64,000 nt of DNA from an uncultured Eubacterium sp. (GCA_910579075.1 CAJTSV010000001.1:54297-118296); one strand, 5' to 3'. Counted from the stretch's first letter, positions 8,554-16,258 are shown. Notes: generated by a model from the sequence alone, not told the origin. Made by a program: numbers and translations.

Positions 8554-9309
8554 TTACACACGCTCCGCCTGTTTCCTGATTTTTACATGCTCCATACGGT
8601 CTATGTCCCGCATGCTGGACACGTACTGTTCCAGCCGCCGGACTGCTTCCCCCATCCCGCAGACAGCTGTGTGAAAGCTGTCATACGGCAGCTTTAATAC
8701 CGTTTCCTCTTTCTGGCTGGCGTCTTTCAGACAATCTGATTCCAGATATTCCAGATATCCCTTCAGCACGGTAAGCGGCGTGCGCAGGTCATGGGCCAGC
8801 GATGCGTACAGCAGCCTTTCGTGCTGCATCAGCTCCCACGTCTTTTTCTTGCTGCGGCACAGCTCCCGGCGCATGCGCTCCATGGAATGACACAGTCTTC
8901 CAAGCTCGTCTTCGCTTTCATAGGAAATCGAAAAATCCAGATTATCCGATGTAATCCGGGTAATCCCATTGTGCAGCTCCCGGAGCGGCTTTTGCAGCTT
9001 CAGCCGGTAAACGGCACAGGATGAGGCTGTTATTCCAAGAAAGAAAATCCCGGCAGGCAGCACAGCCATGGCAGCATTGCAGCCATAGTACAGGGCAGCT
9101 TCTGAGGCTGTAAACGTTTCATATGCAAGTGTATTTTCCTGTTCATGGAAAACCAGCTTTTTCTCCCGCAGCATACTCTCCTGCAGCTGATGTATTTGGA
9201 AAACTGCCGCTCCTGTTAAAATCCCGGAGCACAAAAGCGCTGTAAAAAAAGCCAGCCCGATTGCTTTGCGTAACGGCATTGCGGAAAATTTCTTCTTTAT
9301 TTTATCCAT
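8554..9309 (-). CDS. Sensor histidine kinase lacking the ATPase domain
   Basis: A 251-residue protein with a membrane helix at about 16-38, a short extracellular loop, a second helix at about 73-97, a HAMP region (RELHNGITRITSDNLDFSIS) and a dimerisation/phosphoacceptor helix with the H-box LAHDLRTPLTVLKGY. It then stops: there is no N-box, G1 or G2 motif of the HATPase domain, and only about 50 bases separate the stop from the ABC ATPase start. Typical relatives are about 450 residues. It overlaps the response regulator gene by 13 bases and belongs to the same operon. As written it could be phosphorylated only by another kinase, or it is a deletion derivative. Confidence 0.88.
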   Translation of the reverse strand: MDKIKKKFSAMPLRKAIGLAFFTALLCSGILTGAAVFQIHQLQESMLREKKLVFHEQENTLAYETFTASEAALYYGCNAAMAVLPAGIFFLGITASSCAVYRLKLQKPLRELHNGITRITSDNLDFSISYESEDELGRLCHSMERMRRELCRSKKKTWELMQHERLLYASLAHDLRTPLTVLKGYLEYLESDCLKDASQKEETVLKLPYDSFHTAVCGMGEAVRRLEQYVSSMRDIDRMEHVKIRKQAERV

Positions 9310-9971
9310 TTATATCCAATCCCCCAGACTGTTTCGATATATGAAATATCCGTATAAGCGAGCAGCTTTTTACGGATATTGCGGATATGCTCCTTTACAA
9401 CCATGCTGTCTCCTTCGCCGTCATAGCCCCAGACCTTTTCATAAATACTTTCCCGGCTGAATACCATGCCTGCGTTTTTGGAAAGAAACTGTATGATTTC
9501 AAACTCTTTATTTGAAAATGCAACTGGCTGCGTTTCCCAGAATACTGCATGGCTGCTGTAATCTATCGCGAGCTTTCCCTCAAAATGAAGCTCCGGCGCG
9601 GACTTCCTGCGTTCTTCGCGGCGCAGATGCGCCATAATCCTGGCCAGCAGTTCTTCCATTCCAAACGGTTTTGTAATGTAATCATCCCCGCCTGCCAGAA
9701 AGCCGTCCACCTTATCCTGTTCGGTAACCCTTGCCGTTAAAAACACAACCGGACAGCTGAGATGTTCCCGGATAAGCGCGCACAGCTCCAGCCCGTTCAT
9801 GCCCGGCATATTAATATCCAGCAGAATCAGGTCTGGTGCCCGTTCCAGGTATCTGAGCGCCTGTTCTGCTGAAAGTGCTGTGAATACCTCATACCCTTTT
9901 GCTTCCAGTGCCAGCTTCATCATGTCCGCAATTATTTTTTCATCGTCAATGACTAAAATCTTATGCTTCAT
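9297..9971 (-). CDS. OmpR/PhoB-family response regulator
   Basis: A 224-residue regulator starting MKHKILVIDDEK behind a GGGAGGAG site. The receiver domain has the acidic pair in VIDDEK, the phosphoacceptor Asp in DLILLDINMPGMNG, the Thr in VVFLTARV and the Lys in DDYITKPFG. The C-terminal winged helix has the usual EFEIIQFLSKNAGMVFSRE and VVKEHIRNIRKKL elements. A frame extending to 10052 has no ribosome site and is not used. First gene of a four-gene operon with the truncated kinase and an ABC/FtsX transporter, which it probably controls. Confidence 0.94.
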   Translation of the reverse strand: MKHKILVIDDEKIIADMMKLALEAKGYEVFTALSAEQALRYLERAPDLILLDINMPGMNGLELCALIREHLSCPVVFLTARVTEQDKVDGFLAGGDDYITKPFGMEELLARIMAHLRREERRKSAPELHFEGKLAIDYSSHAVFWETQPVAFSNKEFEIIQFLSKNAGMVFSRESIYEKVWGYDGEGDSMVVKEHIRNIRKKLLAYTDISYIETVWGIGYKWIK

Positions 9972-10073
9972 GCCTGCTCCTCCCGGTGCAATTTTCCCTT
10001 TTATCAGGGATATTTTCCGAACCCTGGGATTATTATAAATGATAAATGACAAAAAAGAGACAAGATTTGTGAA

Positions 10074-10162
10074 GCTGTCGCATTAAGTAAATTTATACAA
10101 GATATAGTACAAAAACGATTTGAACAAACTATATCTTGTATCGTTTTTCTTAATGTGACAGC
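10074..10162. repeat. Palindromic repeat, second family, member at 10.1 kb
   Basis: A long imperfect hairpin. The outer arms are GCTGTCGCATTAAG and CTTAATGTGACAGC (13 of 14 pairable) and the inner arms are ATACAAGATATA and TATATCTTGTAT (perfect). The same outer and inner motifs recur at 14453-14546, and the outer arm is related to 10907-10974. It lies between the response regulator start and the hicAB promoter, in a gap of about 300 bases that otherwise holds only these signals. Confidence 0.75.
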
Positions 10163-10195
10163 CCAATGTCCTTTATTTTTTATAGAATAAAATCA

Positions 10196-10224
10196 TTGAC
10201 GATACGCACAATGCGCATTATAAT
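10196..10224 (+). promoter_or_regulatory. Sigma-A promoter of hicAB
   Basis: TTGACG (10196-10201), a 17-base spacer and TATAAT (10219-10224) form a near-consensus promoter. The spacer ends in the perfect palindrome ATGCGCAT (10211-10218), directly abutting the -10, which is a plausible contact site for an autorepressing antitoxin. Regulation is inferred, not shown. Confidence 0.7.
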
Positions 10225-10254
10225 ATAATCAGCAAAACAGAAAGGAGAGATGCC

Positions 10255-10281
10255 ATGAATGAATACGGAGGTATTGGATGA
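10255..10281 (+). CDS. Eight-residue leader ORF coupled to hicA
   Basis: ATG at 10255 opens a frame MNEYGGIG whose TGA (10279-10281) overlaps the hicA start as ATGA. It has its own AAAGGAG site (10241-10247) with proper spacing, and the GGAGG inside its Glu-Tyr-Gly-Gly codons is the ribosome site of hicA. Such an arrangement would make toxin translation depend on ribosomes finishing the leader. It could also be chance; no comparison with relatives was possible. Confidence 0.4.
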   Translation: MNEYGGIG

Positions 10282-10457
10282 AATTTCGAGAAATTGAAAA
10301 TATGATATTAAAAAACGGATGGTATCAAGTAAAGCAAAAAGGTTCACATCACCAATATAAACACCCGGCAAAACCCGGAAAAGTTACAATTCCAGAACAT
10401 GGCGGGGATTTGAATTCTGATACAGTAAAATCAATTATGAAACAGGCAGGACTTTAA
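10278..10457 (+). CDS. hicA: HicA mRNA interferase toxin
   Basis: A 59-residue protein (MKFREIENMILKNGWYQVKQ...) with the HicA hallmark GSHHQYKHP containing the catalytic His of the double-stranded-RNA-binding-like fold, followed by KVTIPEHGGDLNSDTVKSIM. Length is normal for HicA. GGAGG lies seven bases before the ATG. It is followed after 39 bases by hicB, the usual toxin-first order. HicA cleaves mRNAs independently of the ribosome; HicB binds and neutralises it. Confidence 0.93.
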   Translation: MKFREIENMILKNGWYQVKQKGSHHQYKHPAKPGKVTIPEHGGDLNSDTVKSIMKQAGL

Positions 10458-10496
10458 GCCCTGATTGTTCATGCAATATAAAAGGAGGCAGCTATA

Positions 10497-10898
10497 TTGA
10501 AATTAATTTATCCGGCTGTATTTAAGCCTTTTACAGATCAAAGCGGTGGATATGTAGTAGAATTTCCAGACTTACCCGGCTGTGTAACAGAGGGAAAAGA
10601 CCTGGAACAGGCTATCGAAATGGGAATTGACGCAGCCAGTGGCTGGATATTAGGAGAGCTTGAGGATGGAGAGAAAATTCCTCATGCTTCTGACTATTCG
10701 GAAATAACTGCTGAAAATGGATGCATGGTAAATATGTTATTGTTAGACATAGATGCCTATGAAGAAAAATATGGTGAAAAAGCTGTAAGAAAAAACCTTA
10801 CGATTCCTGCATGGCTGAATACGTTTGCTGAAAAAAATAATATCAATTTTTCCAAGCTTTTACAGGAAACATTATTCGCAATGGCACAGGCAAAATAA
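10497..10898 (+). CDS. hicB: HicB antitoxin
   Basis: A 133-residue protein starting with TTG, eight bases after AAAGGAGG. The N-terminal partial RNase-H-like domain has the HicB signature YVVEFPDLPGCVTEGKDLEQA, and the C-terminus (KNLTIPAWLNTFAEKNNINF) is a ribbon-helix-helix DNA-binding segment, so the protein both sequesters HicA and can repress the operon. The rare TTG start may keep the antitoxin-toxin ratio in balance, but the ribosome site is strong. A perfect-armed hairpin follows the stop. Confidence 0.93.
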   Translation: MKLIYPAVFKPFTDQSGGYVVEFPDLPGCVTEGKDLEQAIEMGIDAASGWILGELEDGEKIPHASDYSEITAENGCMVNMLLLDIDAYEEKYGEKAVRKNLTIPAWLNTFAEKNNINFSKLLQETLFAMAQAK

Positions 10899-10906
10899 AT
10901 GCAGAA

Positions 10907-10974
10907 AGCTGCCGCATGAAGCAGACTGATACAGCATATCGCTGGTTTCATATGTTTTGCTTCGTGCGGCAGCT
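10907..10974. repeat. Palindromic repeat, second family, member at 10.9 kb; probable bidirectional terminator
   Basis: The arms AGCTGCCGCATGAAGCA and TGCTTCGTGCGGCAGCT pair almost completely around a ~34-base loop and are followed on the plus strand by CCCTTTTTCTTTT. It sits between the convergent hicB and cutC genes. Its right arm matches the reverse complement of the left arm of the 14453 element over 23 of 24 bases, so it is related to that repeat family and not a private terminator. Confidence 0.75.
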
Positions 10975-10992
10975 CCCTTTTTCTTTTCCCGC

Positions 10993-11736
10993 TTATTCCG
11001 CTTCCCCGATGCTTTCTGACAGCTTTCTGACCAGCTCTGCGGAAACCACGTCGTAAGCCCCTTCATGCGGCGGGGCTGCAAAGGCGTAGGAAACGCCGTT
11101 TACTATCGTGGTCGTATCTTCCACCCAGTCCTTGCAGGAGCTGTGCACCTGGGTAATGCCGGTATCATCCATCAGCTTTCTGGCATTTGCGGCATGGATG
11201 CCGCTGCCGGCCAGAATCTCTATCTGATTGCCGTAGCGGGCCTGCAGCTCTTTTAAAAGCCCCGCCCCGTCGGCGGCTTTTGCTTTCTGCCCGCTGGTCA
11301 GTACCCGGTCAGCTCCCATTTCAATCAGCAGTTCCATGGACTGGCATGGATTTTTTGTACAGTCAAACGCCCGGTGGAACACGGCTTCTTTTCCGTATTC
11401 ATGGATGATGGAAATGAGGCGCTCGTTTTGTTCCCTGTTGATGGATGCATCCGGGTTCAGGCAGCCAAAGGCAATTCCGTCCGCCCCGTGGCTTGCCAGA
11501 AGGCGTGCATCCCGCTCCATAACGGCAAAATCTTCTTCGCAGTAGCAAAAGCCGCCGCCCCGCGGGCGCACCATTGCCACGGTTTTGATGCCGCAGTGTT
11601 CTTTTACCAGCTCCAGCGTGCCCAGGGAAGGCGTCAGCCCGCCCAGATGCAGCCCGCTGTTTAATTCAATTCTCTTTGCGCCGCCAGATGCAGCCTGAAG
11701 TGCATCATAATAGCTGCCACAGCATATTTCCAGCAT
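10993..11736 (-). CDS. cutC: CutC family protein
   Basis: A 247-residue TIM-barrel protein. The start MLEICCGSYYDALQAASGGA and motifs GGLTPSLG, MVRPRGGGFCY, ADGIAFGCL, FHRAFD and VLTSGQ are those of CutC, a conserved protein first linked to copper tolerance in E. coli but of uncertain biochemical role. AAAGGAG lies nine bases before the ATG. It is the last gene of the run starting at the PTS genes, 14 bases after the dipeptidase gene. In Firmicutes CutC is often found in sugar or amino-sugar operons, so a metabolic role is more likely here than copper handling; this is inference. Confidence 0.9.
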   Translation of the reverse strand: MLEICCGSYYDALQAASGGAKRIELNSGLHLGGLTPSLGTLELVKEHCGIKTVAMVRPRGGGFCYCEEDFAVMERDARLLASHGADGIAFGCLNPDASINREQNERLISIIHEYGKEAVFHRAFDCTKNPCQSMELLIEMGADRVLTSGQKAKAADGAGLLKELQARYGNQIEILAGSGIHAANARKLMDDTGITQVHSSCKDWVEDTTTIVNGVSYAFAAPPHEGAYDVVSAELVRKLSESIGEAE

Positions 11737-11750
11737 TTTCCTGCTCCTTT

Positions 11751-12902
11751 CTACAGCTGTCCCAGCCGATACAGTGCCAGTGCGTAGATTCTGGCATTTG
11801 CCATCAAATCATCCACGGTCATCCATTCGTTCGGGTTATGCCCGATTCCCTTCTGTCCCGGGAAGCTCGGCCCGAACGGCACAATGCCGGGCAGCGCCTT
11901 TGCATAAGTCCCGCCCGTTGTCGTAACCGGGCTTCCGTCTTTTCCGGTCACGATTTCGTAGCTTTCCTGCAGCGCCTTTACCATAGGGCTGTCTTTCTCA
12001 AAGATAACCGGGTTATAGTTCATATCCAGTTCTGCCTGCAGCCCGGCTTCCTGTGCCTTTGCCTGGATTTTTCCCATAATCTGCCCAATGGAAAACCCGC
12101 CCGGATAGCTGAGTGTCACGTCAAAGCTGACTTTATCCGAACTGCCGTCTTCCGTCTTCACGCACCCCAGTTTATAGCCACGCATTTCCATCACGCCGTA
12201 TTCTTCATGGAAAAAATCAATGCCCAGGCGGTCGCCCGTATTTTTCGCACCGATAAAGTATTCGTTTACAAAATGAAAAAACGGCTCCAGGTTTTCTTTC
12301 TCGCCATAAATACGCACAACGGCACGGCCTCTCTCGCTGTATACGACCGGGTATTTGCAGTCCGGCGTAAAGCCATAAACCGGCGGTTTTTCTTTGGTGA
12401 GATAATATTTCAAATCCTCAAAGCCGGATTCCTCATCACAGCCAAAAATAATGCGCACCGGGCGTTTTAATGAAAGGCCAAGCTTTTTGAGTGCTGCCAG
12501 CCCGTAAAGACAGGCCATCACAGGCCCCTTGTTATCCAGGACGCCCCGGCTGTATATCGTTCCGTTTTCCATATGCCCGCTAAACGGCGGCTGTTTCCAG
12601 CCTTCGCCCACAGGCACGACATCCACATGCCCGATGGCACAGGCATAGCCGTCTTCCCCCGTGCCGTACTGGGCATAGCCGATGTAATTATCCAGGCTCA
12701 CTGTTTCAAAGCCAAGGCGGCTGCTGATATCCAGCGCCTTTAACAGTGCCTGCCTGACACCCGCGCCGAACGGGGCATCATTTGATGCCTCGCCTTCCAC
12801 GCTGTCAATCCGTACCAGCTCCAGAATGCTTTCAAGCATTTCATCCTGCAGGCTGTTTACGGCTTCTATAATACGCTCATCCAAGCTTACATTCAAGTCC
12901 AT
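11751..12902 (-). CDS. M20 family dipeptidase (PepV/Sapep-like)
   Basis: A 383-residue metallopeptidase. The first metal-binding segment is AIGHVDVVP, the second is RGVLDNKGP, the catalytic Glu pair lies in GCDEESG, and a distal His occurs in QKGIGHNPNEW. These match the PepV branch of M20 peptidases, cytosolic zinc or manganese dipeptidases, but the protein is about 80 residues shorter than PepV, with a compact lid domain. It lies between the glycosylasparaginase and CutC genes. Its probable job in this operon is to split dipeptides released from an imported glycopeptide or muropeptide; substrate is inferred from context. Confidence 0.88.
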   Translation of the reverse strand: MDLNVSLDERIIEAVNSLQDEMLESILELVRIDSVEGEASNDAPFGAGVRQALLKALDISSRLGFETVSLDNYIGYAQYGTGEDGYACAIGHVDVVPVGEGWKQPPFSGHMENGTIYSRGVLDNKGPVMACLYGLAALKKLGLSLKRPVRIIFGCDEESGFEDLKYYLTKEKPPVYGFTPDCKYPVVYSERGRAVVRIYGEKENLEPFFHFVNEYFIGAKNTGDRLGIDFFHEEYGVMEMRGYKLGCVKTEDGSSDKVSFDVTLSYPGGFSIGQIMGKIQAKAQEAGLQAELDMNYNPVIFEKDSPMVKALQESYEIVTGKDGSPVTTTGGTYAKALPGIVPFGPSFPGQKGIGHNPNEWMTVDDLMANARIYALALYRLGQL

Positions 12903-12914
12903 GATACACGATTC

Positions 12915-13871
12915 CTATTCTTCGATTGGTGCCATGCGCGTCTTCATATAGTTTTCCATCCATTCCTCGGAAGCGGTTTCAAACGTGCAGTGTCCATCCT
13001 CTGTGCGTGTTACAAGGTAAACCGTCGGTTCCTGTTTTTCTGTAACAACGGCAAAGGAAAAGCCTTCTATGTTTGTCGCAACGCCCCATTCTCCCTGCGG
13101 ATTCATGGCTATCAGGGAAAGGTCGCCGGCCTGGCCCCTTCTTTCCTTAAGCTGCGCATCCAGGTAATTGACCACTGTCTCGCAGGCTTTTTGCGGATGC
13201 ATGCCTTCGCCCATCAGGCGCACGATTTCATAGGAAATGCATCCCTTCATCAGGTCTTCCCCGAGCCCGGTCGCACTGGCTGCGCCGCGCCTGCTGTCTG
13301 CATAAAAGCCGGAGCCGGAAACCGGCGAATCACCGATACGTCCCTTTTTCTTCATAAAAAGCCCGCTCGTAGAGGTCGCAGCTGTCATTTTGCCCGACAT
13401 ATCCAGGCATACCATGCCTACCGTATCATGCCCGGCATACGGCCTGATTTCCTGTGCCGCTGTTTCTTTTACGCGCTTGCGGTAATGCGCCTTTGCACGG
13501 TCGGTCAGCATATTTTTGCGCTCAAAGCCTTCTTTATGGGCAAACTTTTCCGCGCCTTCCGCTGCCAGAAAGCTGTTGACCTTTTCACGGCTTAAGCGCC
13601 TTGCAATGGAAACCGGATTGGCAAAATCCTTAATCGCACACACAGCACCAATGTCCAGCGTGTCGCCGTCCATATACGCGGCGTCCATCTCTACTTCCAT
13701 TTCTTCATTTGGCAGGCCGCCATAGCCTACCGATTTATAGTACGGAAAGTCTTCCACTTCGCGGATAGCGGTCTCTATCGCATCCCCCGCGCCTTTTTGC
13801 TCCTTTAACAGCTTTGCACCTTTTGTAATGCCTTCCACGGCCATGCGCCAGGTTGCTATCATTCCCCACAT
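12915..13871 (-). CDS. Glycosylasparaginase-like N-terminal nucleophile hydrolase
   Basis: A 318-residue protein of the asparaginase-2/glycosylasparaginase family. The autoprocessing site is in YAGHDTVGMV: cleavage before the Thr would give a ~150-residue alpha chain and a beta chain with N-terminal Thr nucleophile. GRIGDSPVSGSGFYAD and ASATGLGED match the substrate-binding loops of N4-(beta-N-acetylglucosaminyl)-L-asparaginase, which cuts GlcNAc-Asn to aspartate and an aminosugar. No signal peptide is visible, so it should act in the cytosol, fitting import of a glyco-amino acid by the neighbouring PTS. AAGGAGG precedes the ATG. Confidence 0.9.
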   Translation of the reverse strand: MWGMIATWRMAVEGITKGAKLLKEQKGAGDAIETAIREVEDFPYYKSVGYGGLPNEEMEVEMDAAYMDGDTLDIGAVCAIKDFANPVSIARRLSREKVNSFLAAEGAEKFAHKEGFERKNMLTDRAKAHYRKRVKETAAQEIRPYAGHDTVGMVCLDMSGKMTAATSTSGLFMKKKGRIGDSPVSGSGFYADSRRGAASATGLGEDLMKGCISYEIVRLMGEGMHPQKACETVVNYLDAQLKERRGQAGDLSLIAMNPQGEWGVATNIEGFSFAVVTEKQEPTVYLVTRTEDGHCTFETASEEWMENYMKTRMAPIEE

Positions 13872-13887
13872 GCCAGTCCCCTCCTTG

Positions 13888-14412
13888 TTATTGAAAGCAA
13901 AATGTATTCTTCAAGCCGCTGATATCTTCGCCGGCAGCCAGTGCCTTTGCCAGCGTGCACATATTTTTCAATGCATCGTTTAATCCCATGCCGCCCTTCT
14001 TTGGCGTTTCCACAATGGCTACCTTGTCTTTCCAGGCTGCAATGGTGTCCGCATTTTCCACGGACATGGCTGCAAATGCTTTTGCGTCCGTAGTCTGATT
14101 GATGTCATACGCTACCTTTGCACACATGGCAGCATAGTCTGCAAAATTAAATGCCGGGCCGCACATAACCACATCCGGCTGGAGTTTTTTTACCATGGCA
14201 CAGAGCTTGCGGCTTACTTCCTCCGGGTCTGCAAGATATGTCCCGTTGCCGCAGCACAGGCATGCAGCAACATTTCCATCGACCTGTTTTAAAAACGGCT
14301 CCATCATGACTGCAGGCCCGATAACCTCTTTTTTGCCTTTAAGCGGAACCATCGTATCGTCTTTTGTTCCAAGTCCTGACTGAATCTGGTCATATATCAT
14401 AATAATTTTCAT
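13888..14412 (-). CDS. GrdB-related protein (glycine/betaine reductase component B family)
   Basis: A 174-residue protein starting MKIIMIYDQIQSGLGTKDD behind AGGTGA. CGPAFNFADYAAMCAKVAYDI resembles the AGPAFNAGRYG region of selenoprotein B of glycine/betaine reductases, and a Cys-rich CLCCGNGTY lies just upstream, but the protein is well under half the length of GrdB and there is no in-frame TGA for selenocysteine. Similar short GrdB relatives occur beside PTS genes in Firmicutes; their reaction is not known to me. A longer frame to 14502 runs through the repeat at 14453-14546 and lacks a ribosome site, so it is rejected. The gene sits 16 bases before the asparaginase gene. Confidence 0.7.
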   Translation of the reverse strand: MKIIMIYDQIQSGLGTKDDTMVPLKGKKEVIGPAVMMEPFLKQVDGNVAACLCCGNGTYLADPEEVSRKLCAMVKKLQPDVVMCGPAFNFADYAAMCAKVAYDINQTTDAKAFAAMSVENADTIAAWKDKVAIVETPKKGGMGLNDALKNMCTLAKALAAGEDISGLKNTFCFQ

Positions 14413-14452
14413 AATCGTCACCTGTTTCCTTTCATAATTGTTTTCAGAACGA

Positions 14453-14546
14453 GGCTGTCGCACGAAGCAAAACATATACAAGATATTCTTTGAAAGAACC
14501 ATTCGAACGAACGGTATCTTGTATCATTTTTCTTAATGCAACAGCC
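14453..14546. repeat. Palindromic repeat, second family, member at 14.5 kb
   Basis: The arms begin GGCTGTCGCACGAAGC and end CTTAATGCAACAGCC, with inner arms TACAAGATA and TATCTTGTA. The 3' half, TATCTTGTATC followed by TTTTTCTTAATG, is nearly identical to the element at 10074-10162. It lies inside an operon, between the remnant EIIC gene and the GrdB-related gene, so it may have inserted there or may shape the mRNA. The rest of the 14413-14668 gap shows no convincing gene. Confidence 0.75.
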
Positions 14547-14668
14547 CCGGCTATACGTGAAAGCCTCTGTCAGACCTTCCTCCAGCTCATTCATGCTGTA
14601 AATCCGTCTCAGGCACGCCAGCCCGATTCATCTGCTGCAGGCTTTTGCCGTCCTGATTCCGGCACTTT

Positions 14669-15311
14669 TTACAGGTCGTCGAACGAAAGGTCGTCAAAGT
14701 CAATATCATCGTCATTTTTGCTTTCCACAGCCTTTGCTTCGTCATCCAGATACTGTTTATCCATCATCTTGATAAACGGCATGTAAATAAATACGCCGAG
14801 AATCAAAAGCAGCAGCTGCAGCACTGCTCCCTGCCATCCGGTCGCCAGGAAGCCGGAAAGTACAACCGGCATCGTCCATGGAATTGCAACACCGGAACAC
14901 AGCGGAACCAGCCCATCCAAGCGGAATGCCGGTTACGGTCACATCGCCTGAAATAATTTCATAAGGCATGATTAAAAACCAGCAGACCATGGATATGGCA
15001 GCGCCAAATAATTTATCCACGTTCATCTGCTCTGCAAAGGAATAGCCGATGCCGACTACTGCAAAGATTGCCATAATGGTAAATGTGGCATCGGTTGGCT
15101 TTGCAAAGCAGGAAGTCCAGTTCTCGCCAAAGATTTTTCCCCAGAAATCATTCCAGCCCGGAATTGGGAAATTGGCAATCAGCAGGAAGAAAGACCCTAC
15201 AATCAGCAGTGGCATGGATAGCAGGAAACCGTCACGGATAGCCATCAGATACTTATTCTTTCCGATTTTCTCAGCCAGAGGCATGAGTACGGACTCTAAC
15301 TTACTTAACAT
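14669..15311 (-). pseudogene. PTS EIIC (lactose/cellobiose type), internally deleted and frameshifted
   Basis: The N-terminal ~140 residues are intact (MLSKLESVLMPLAEKIGKNK ... ISGDVTVTGIPLGWAG), as is the C-terminus (VPLCSGVAIPWTMPVVLSGF ... FIYMPFIKMMDKQYLDDE) but in another frame. EIIC proteins of this family run to about 430-450 residues, so some 200 central residues, including the substrate-binding loops, are missing, and the join near 14910-14940 changes frame; the N-terminal frame runs into unrelated sequence and stops at 14757. TTCCGCT occurs twice within 16 bases at the join, which could mark a recombination or polymerase slip. The gene cannot make a working permease as written. Assembly error is the alternative. 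Confidence 0.88.
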
Positions 15312-15371
15312 AGAATTTTCCCCCAATCCCAAATCAGATTTTATGTAAAGGCGCCCCTGCGCCTGTCTTTC

Positions 15372-15692
15372 TTATTTCGCTGACTTCATCAGCTTGATTG
15401 CTGATTTCAGTACTTTTTCTCCGTTCATCATGCCATAATCTGTCTGGTCAATGACCTGAATCGGAATGCCGGTGCTGCCGTATTTTTCTGAAATTTCATT
15501 AAAGCGGTATTTTACCTGAGGCCCTAACAGAATGACATCCGGATGTCTTTCCTCGATAATCTGCCCGATTTTTCCATCTGGAAATGCCTCCACTTCAATC
15601 GGAAGGTCATGCTCATTTGCCACGCCCTGCATTTTGCTTGCGAGCATGCTGGTTGACATCCCTGCGCTGCAGAATAAATATACACGTTTCAT
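15372..15692 (-). CDS. PTS EIIB, lactose/cellobiose family
   Basis: A 106-residue cytosolic phosphocarrier. The phosphocysteine lies in FCSAGMSTSMLASKM near the N-terminus, and GPQVKYRFNEI is the matching conserved loop. It passes phosphate from EIIA to the incoming sugar bound by EIIC. AGGAGG precedes the start by nine bases. It lies between the EIIA gene and the broken EIIC gene. With EIIC lost it may serve another permease or be on the way to decay, though its own frame is intact. Confidence 0.95.
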   Translation of the reverse strand: MKRVYLFCSAGMSTSMLASKMQGVANEHDLPIEVEAFPDGKIGQIIEERHPDVILLGPQVKYRFNEISEKYGSTGIPIQVIDQTDYGMMNGEKVLKSAIKLMKSAK

Positions 15693-15784
15693 AATCTAAT
15701 CCTCCTGTTTTTCATTTTTTACAGCTGCCGTGCAGCCGCTTTTTGTTTCAGATTCCTGTGCCGGGTAACTTCCGGATTTCTGAT

Positions 15785-16120
15785 TTAAGCTTCCTGCTTT
15801 TTTTCCAGCTCTGCTATGCGCTCATAGGCCGCAATCATTTCCTCAGCAATGATTTTAAAGCCTTCCGCACTCATCAGCTGGTCTTCTGCGTGAATCAGAA
15901 TGAGCGAGCCGCCGACTGCTTCTCCCTGGGCTTCTTTCTGTATCAGCCCGAAATGCGCCTCGTGTCCAATCAGAAACTGTTTCTTTCCTTCTTCGATGCA
16001 TTCCCGTGCACCTTCAAAGTCCCCTTGTTTTGCCTTCTGGATTGCTTCGATGTAACTCGAACGCGCCGCGCCTACATTCGAAATAATCTGAAAGCAGCTT
16101 GTTTCTAAATCTTCTCCCAT
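15785..16120 (-). CDS. PTS EIIA, lactose/cellobiose family
   Basis: A 111-residue three-helix phosphocarrier starting MGEDLETSCFQIISNVGAAR. The phosphorylated His is in LILIHAEDQLMSA near the C-terminus, and the Gly-His segment FLIGHEAHFGL is conserved. The start at 16120 has AGGAGG eight bases upstream; the frame continuing to 16180 has none. It is the first gene after the second palindrome-promoter, so the EIIA-EIIB-EIIC-GrdB-asparaginase-dipeptidase-CutC run begins here. Confidence 0.95.
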   Translation of the reverse strand: MGEDLETSCFQIISNVGAARSSYIEAIQKAKQGDFEGARECIEEGKKQFLIGHEAHFGLIQKEAQGEAVGGSLILIHAEDQLMSAEGFKIIAEEMIAAYERIAELEKKQEA

Positions 16121-16200
16121 AATCAATACCTCCTGTATTCTATTCTTTTTCAAAAGCTGCACCAGGGGCTCCTGCTGCACTTTTGAATGAAGCTGTCTTT

Positions 16201-16257
16201 ATTATACCGGACAGCTTCCTTTTTTCGTGTTAAGCGTATTTCCTAGCAGCTAGGAAA
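16201..16257 (-). promoter_or_regulatory. Promoter P1 of the PTS operon with upstream palindrome
   Basis: On the minus strand a perfect 8-base-arm palindrome (TTTCCTAG, 3-base spacer, CTAGGAAA; 16239-16257) lies 32 bases upstream of a perfect TATAAT (16201-16206). No good -35 is present, which suits a promoter needing an activator bound near -54. The palindrome begins right after the stop codon of the PRD-regulator gene. The same palindrome at the same distance from the -10 occurs before the MupG gene. The likely ligand is the PRD regulator encoded next door. Confidence 0.8.
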
Positions 16258-16258
16258 T

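Noticed and set aside
13888..14502. Selenoprotein status for the GrdB-related gene.
   Set aside because: No in-frame TGA and no SECIS-like hairpin is apparent; Cys residues are present instead.
14418..14594. A 58-codon minus-strand frame (MNELEEGLTEAFTYSRG...) that reads straight through the repeat at 14453-14546 and ends in the ribosome site of the GrdB-related gene.
   Set aside because: No ribosome site; most of it is the palindromic repeat, so coding is unlikely. The first 16 residues could be a remnant of an older gene, but this cannot be shown.
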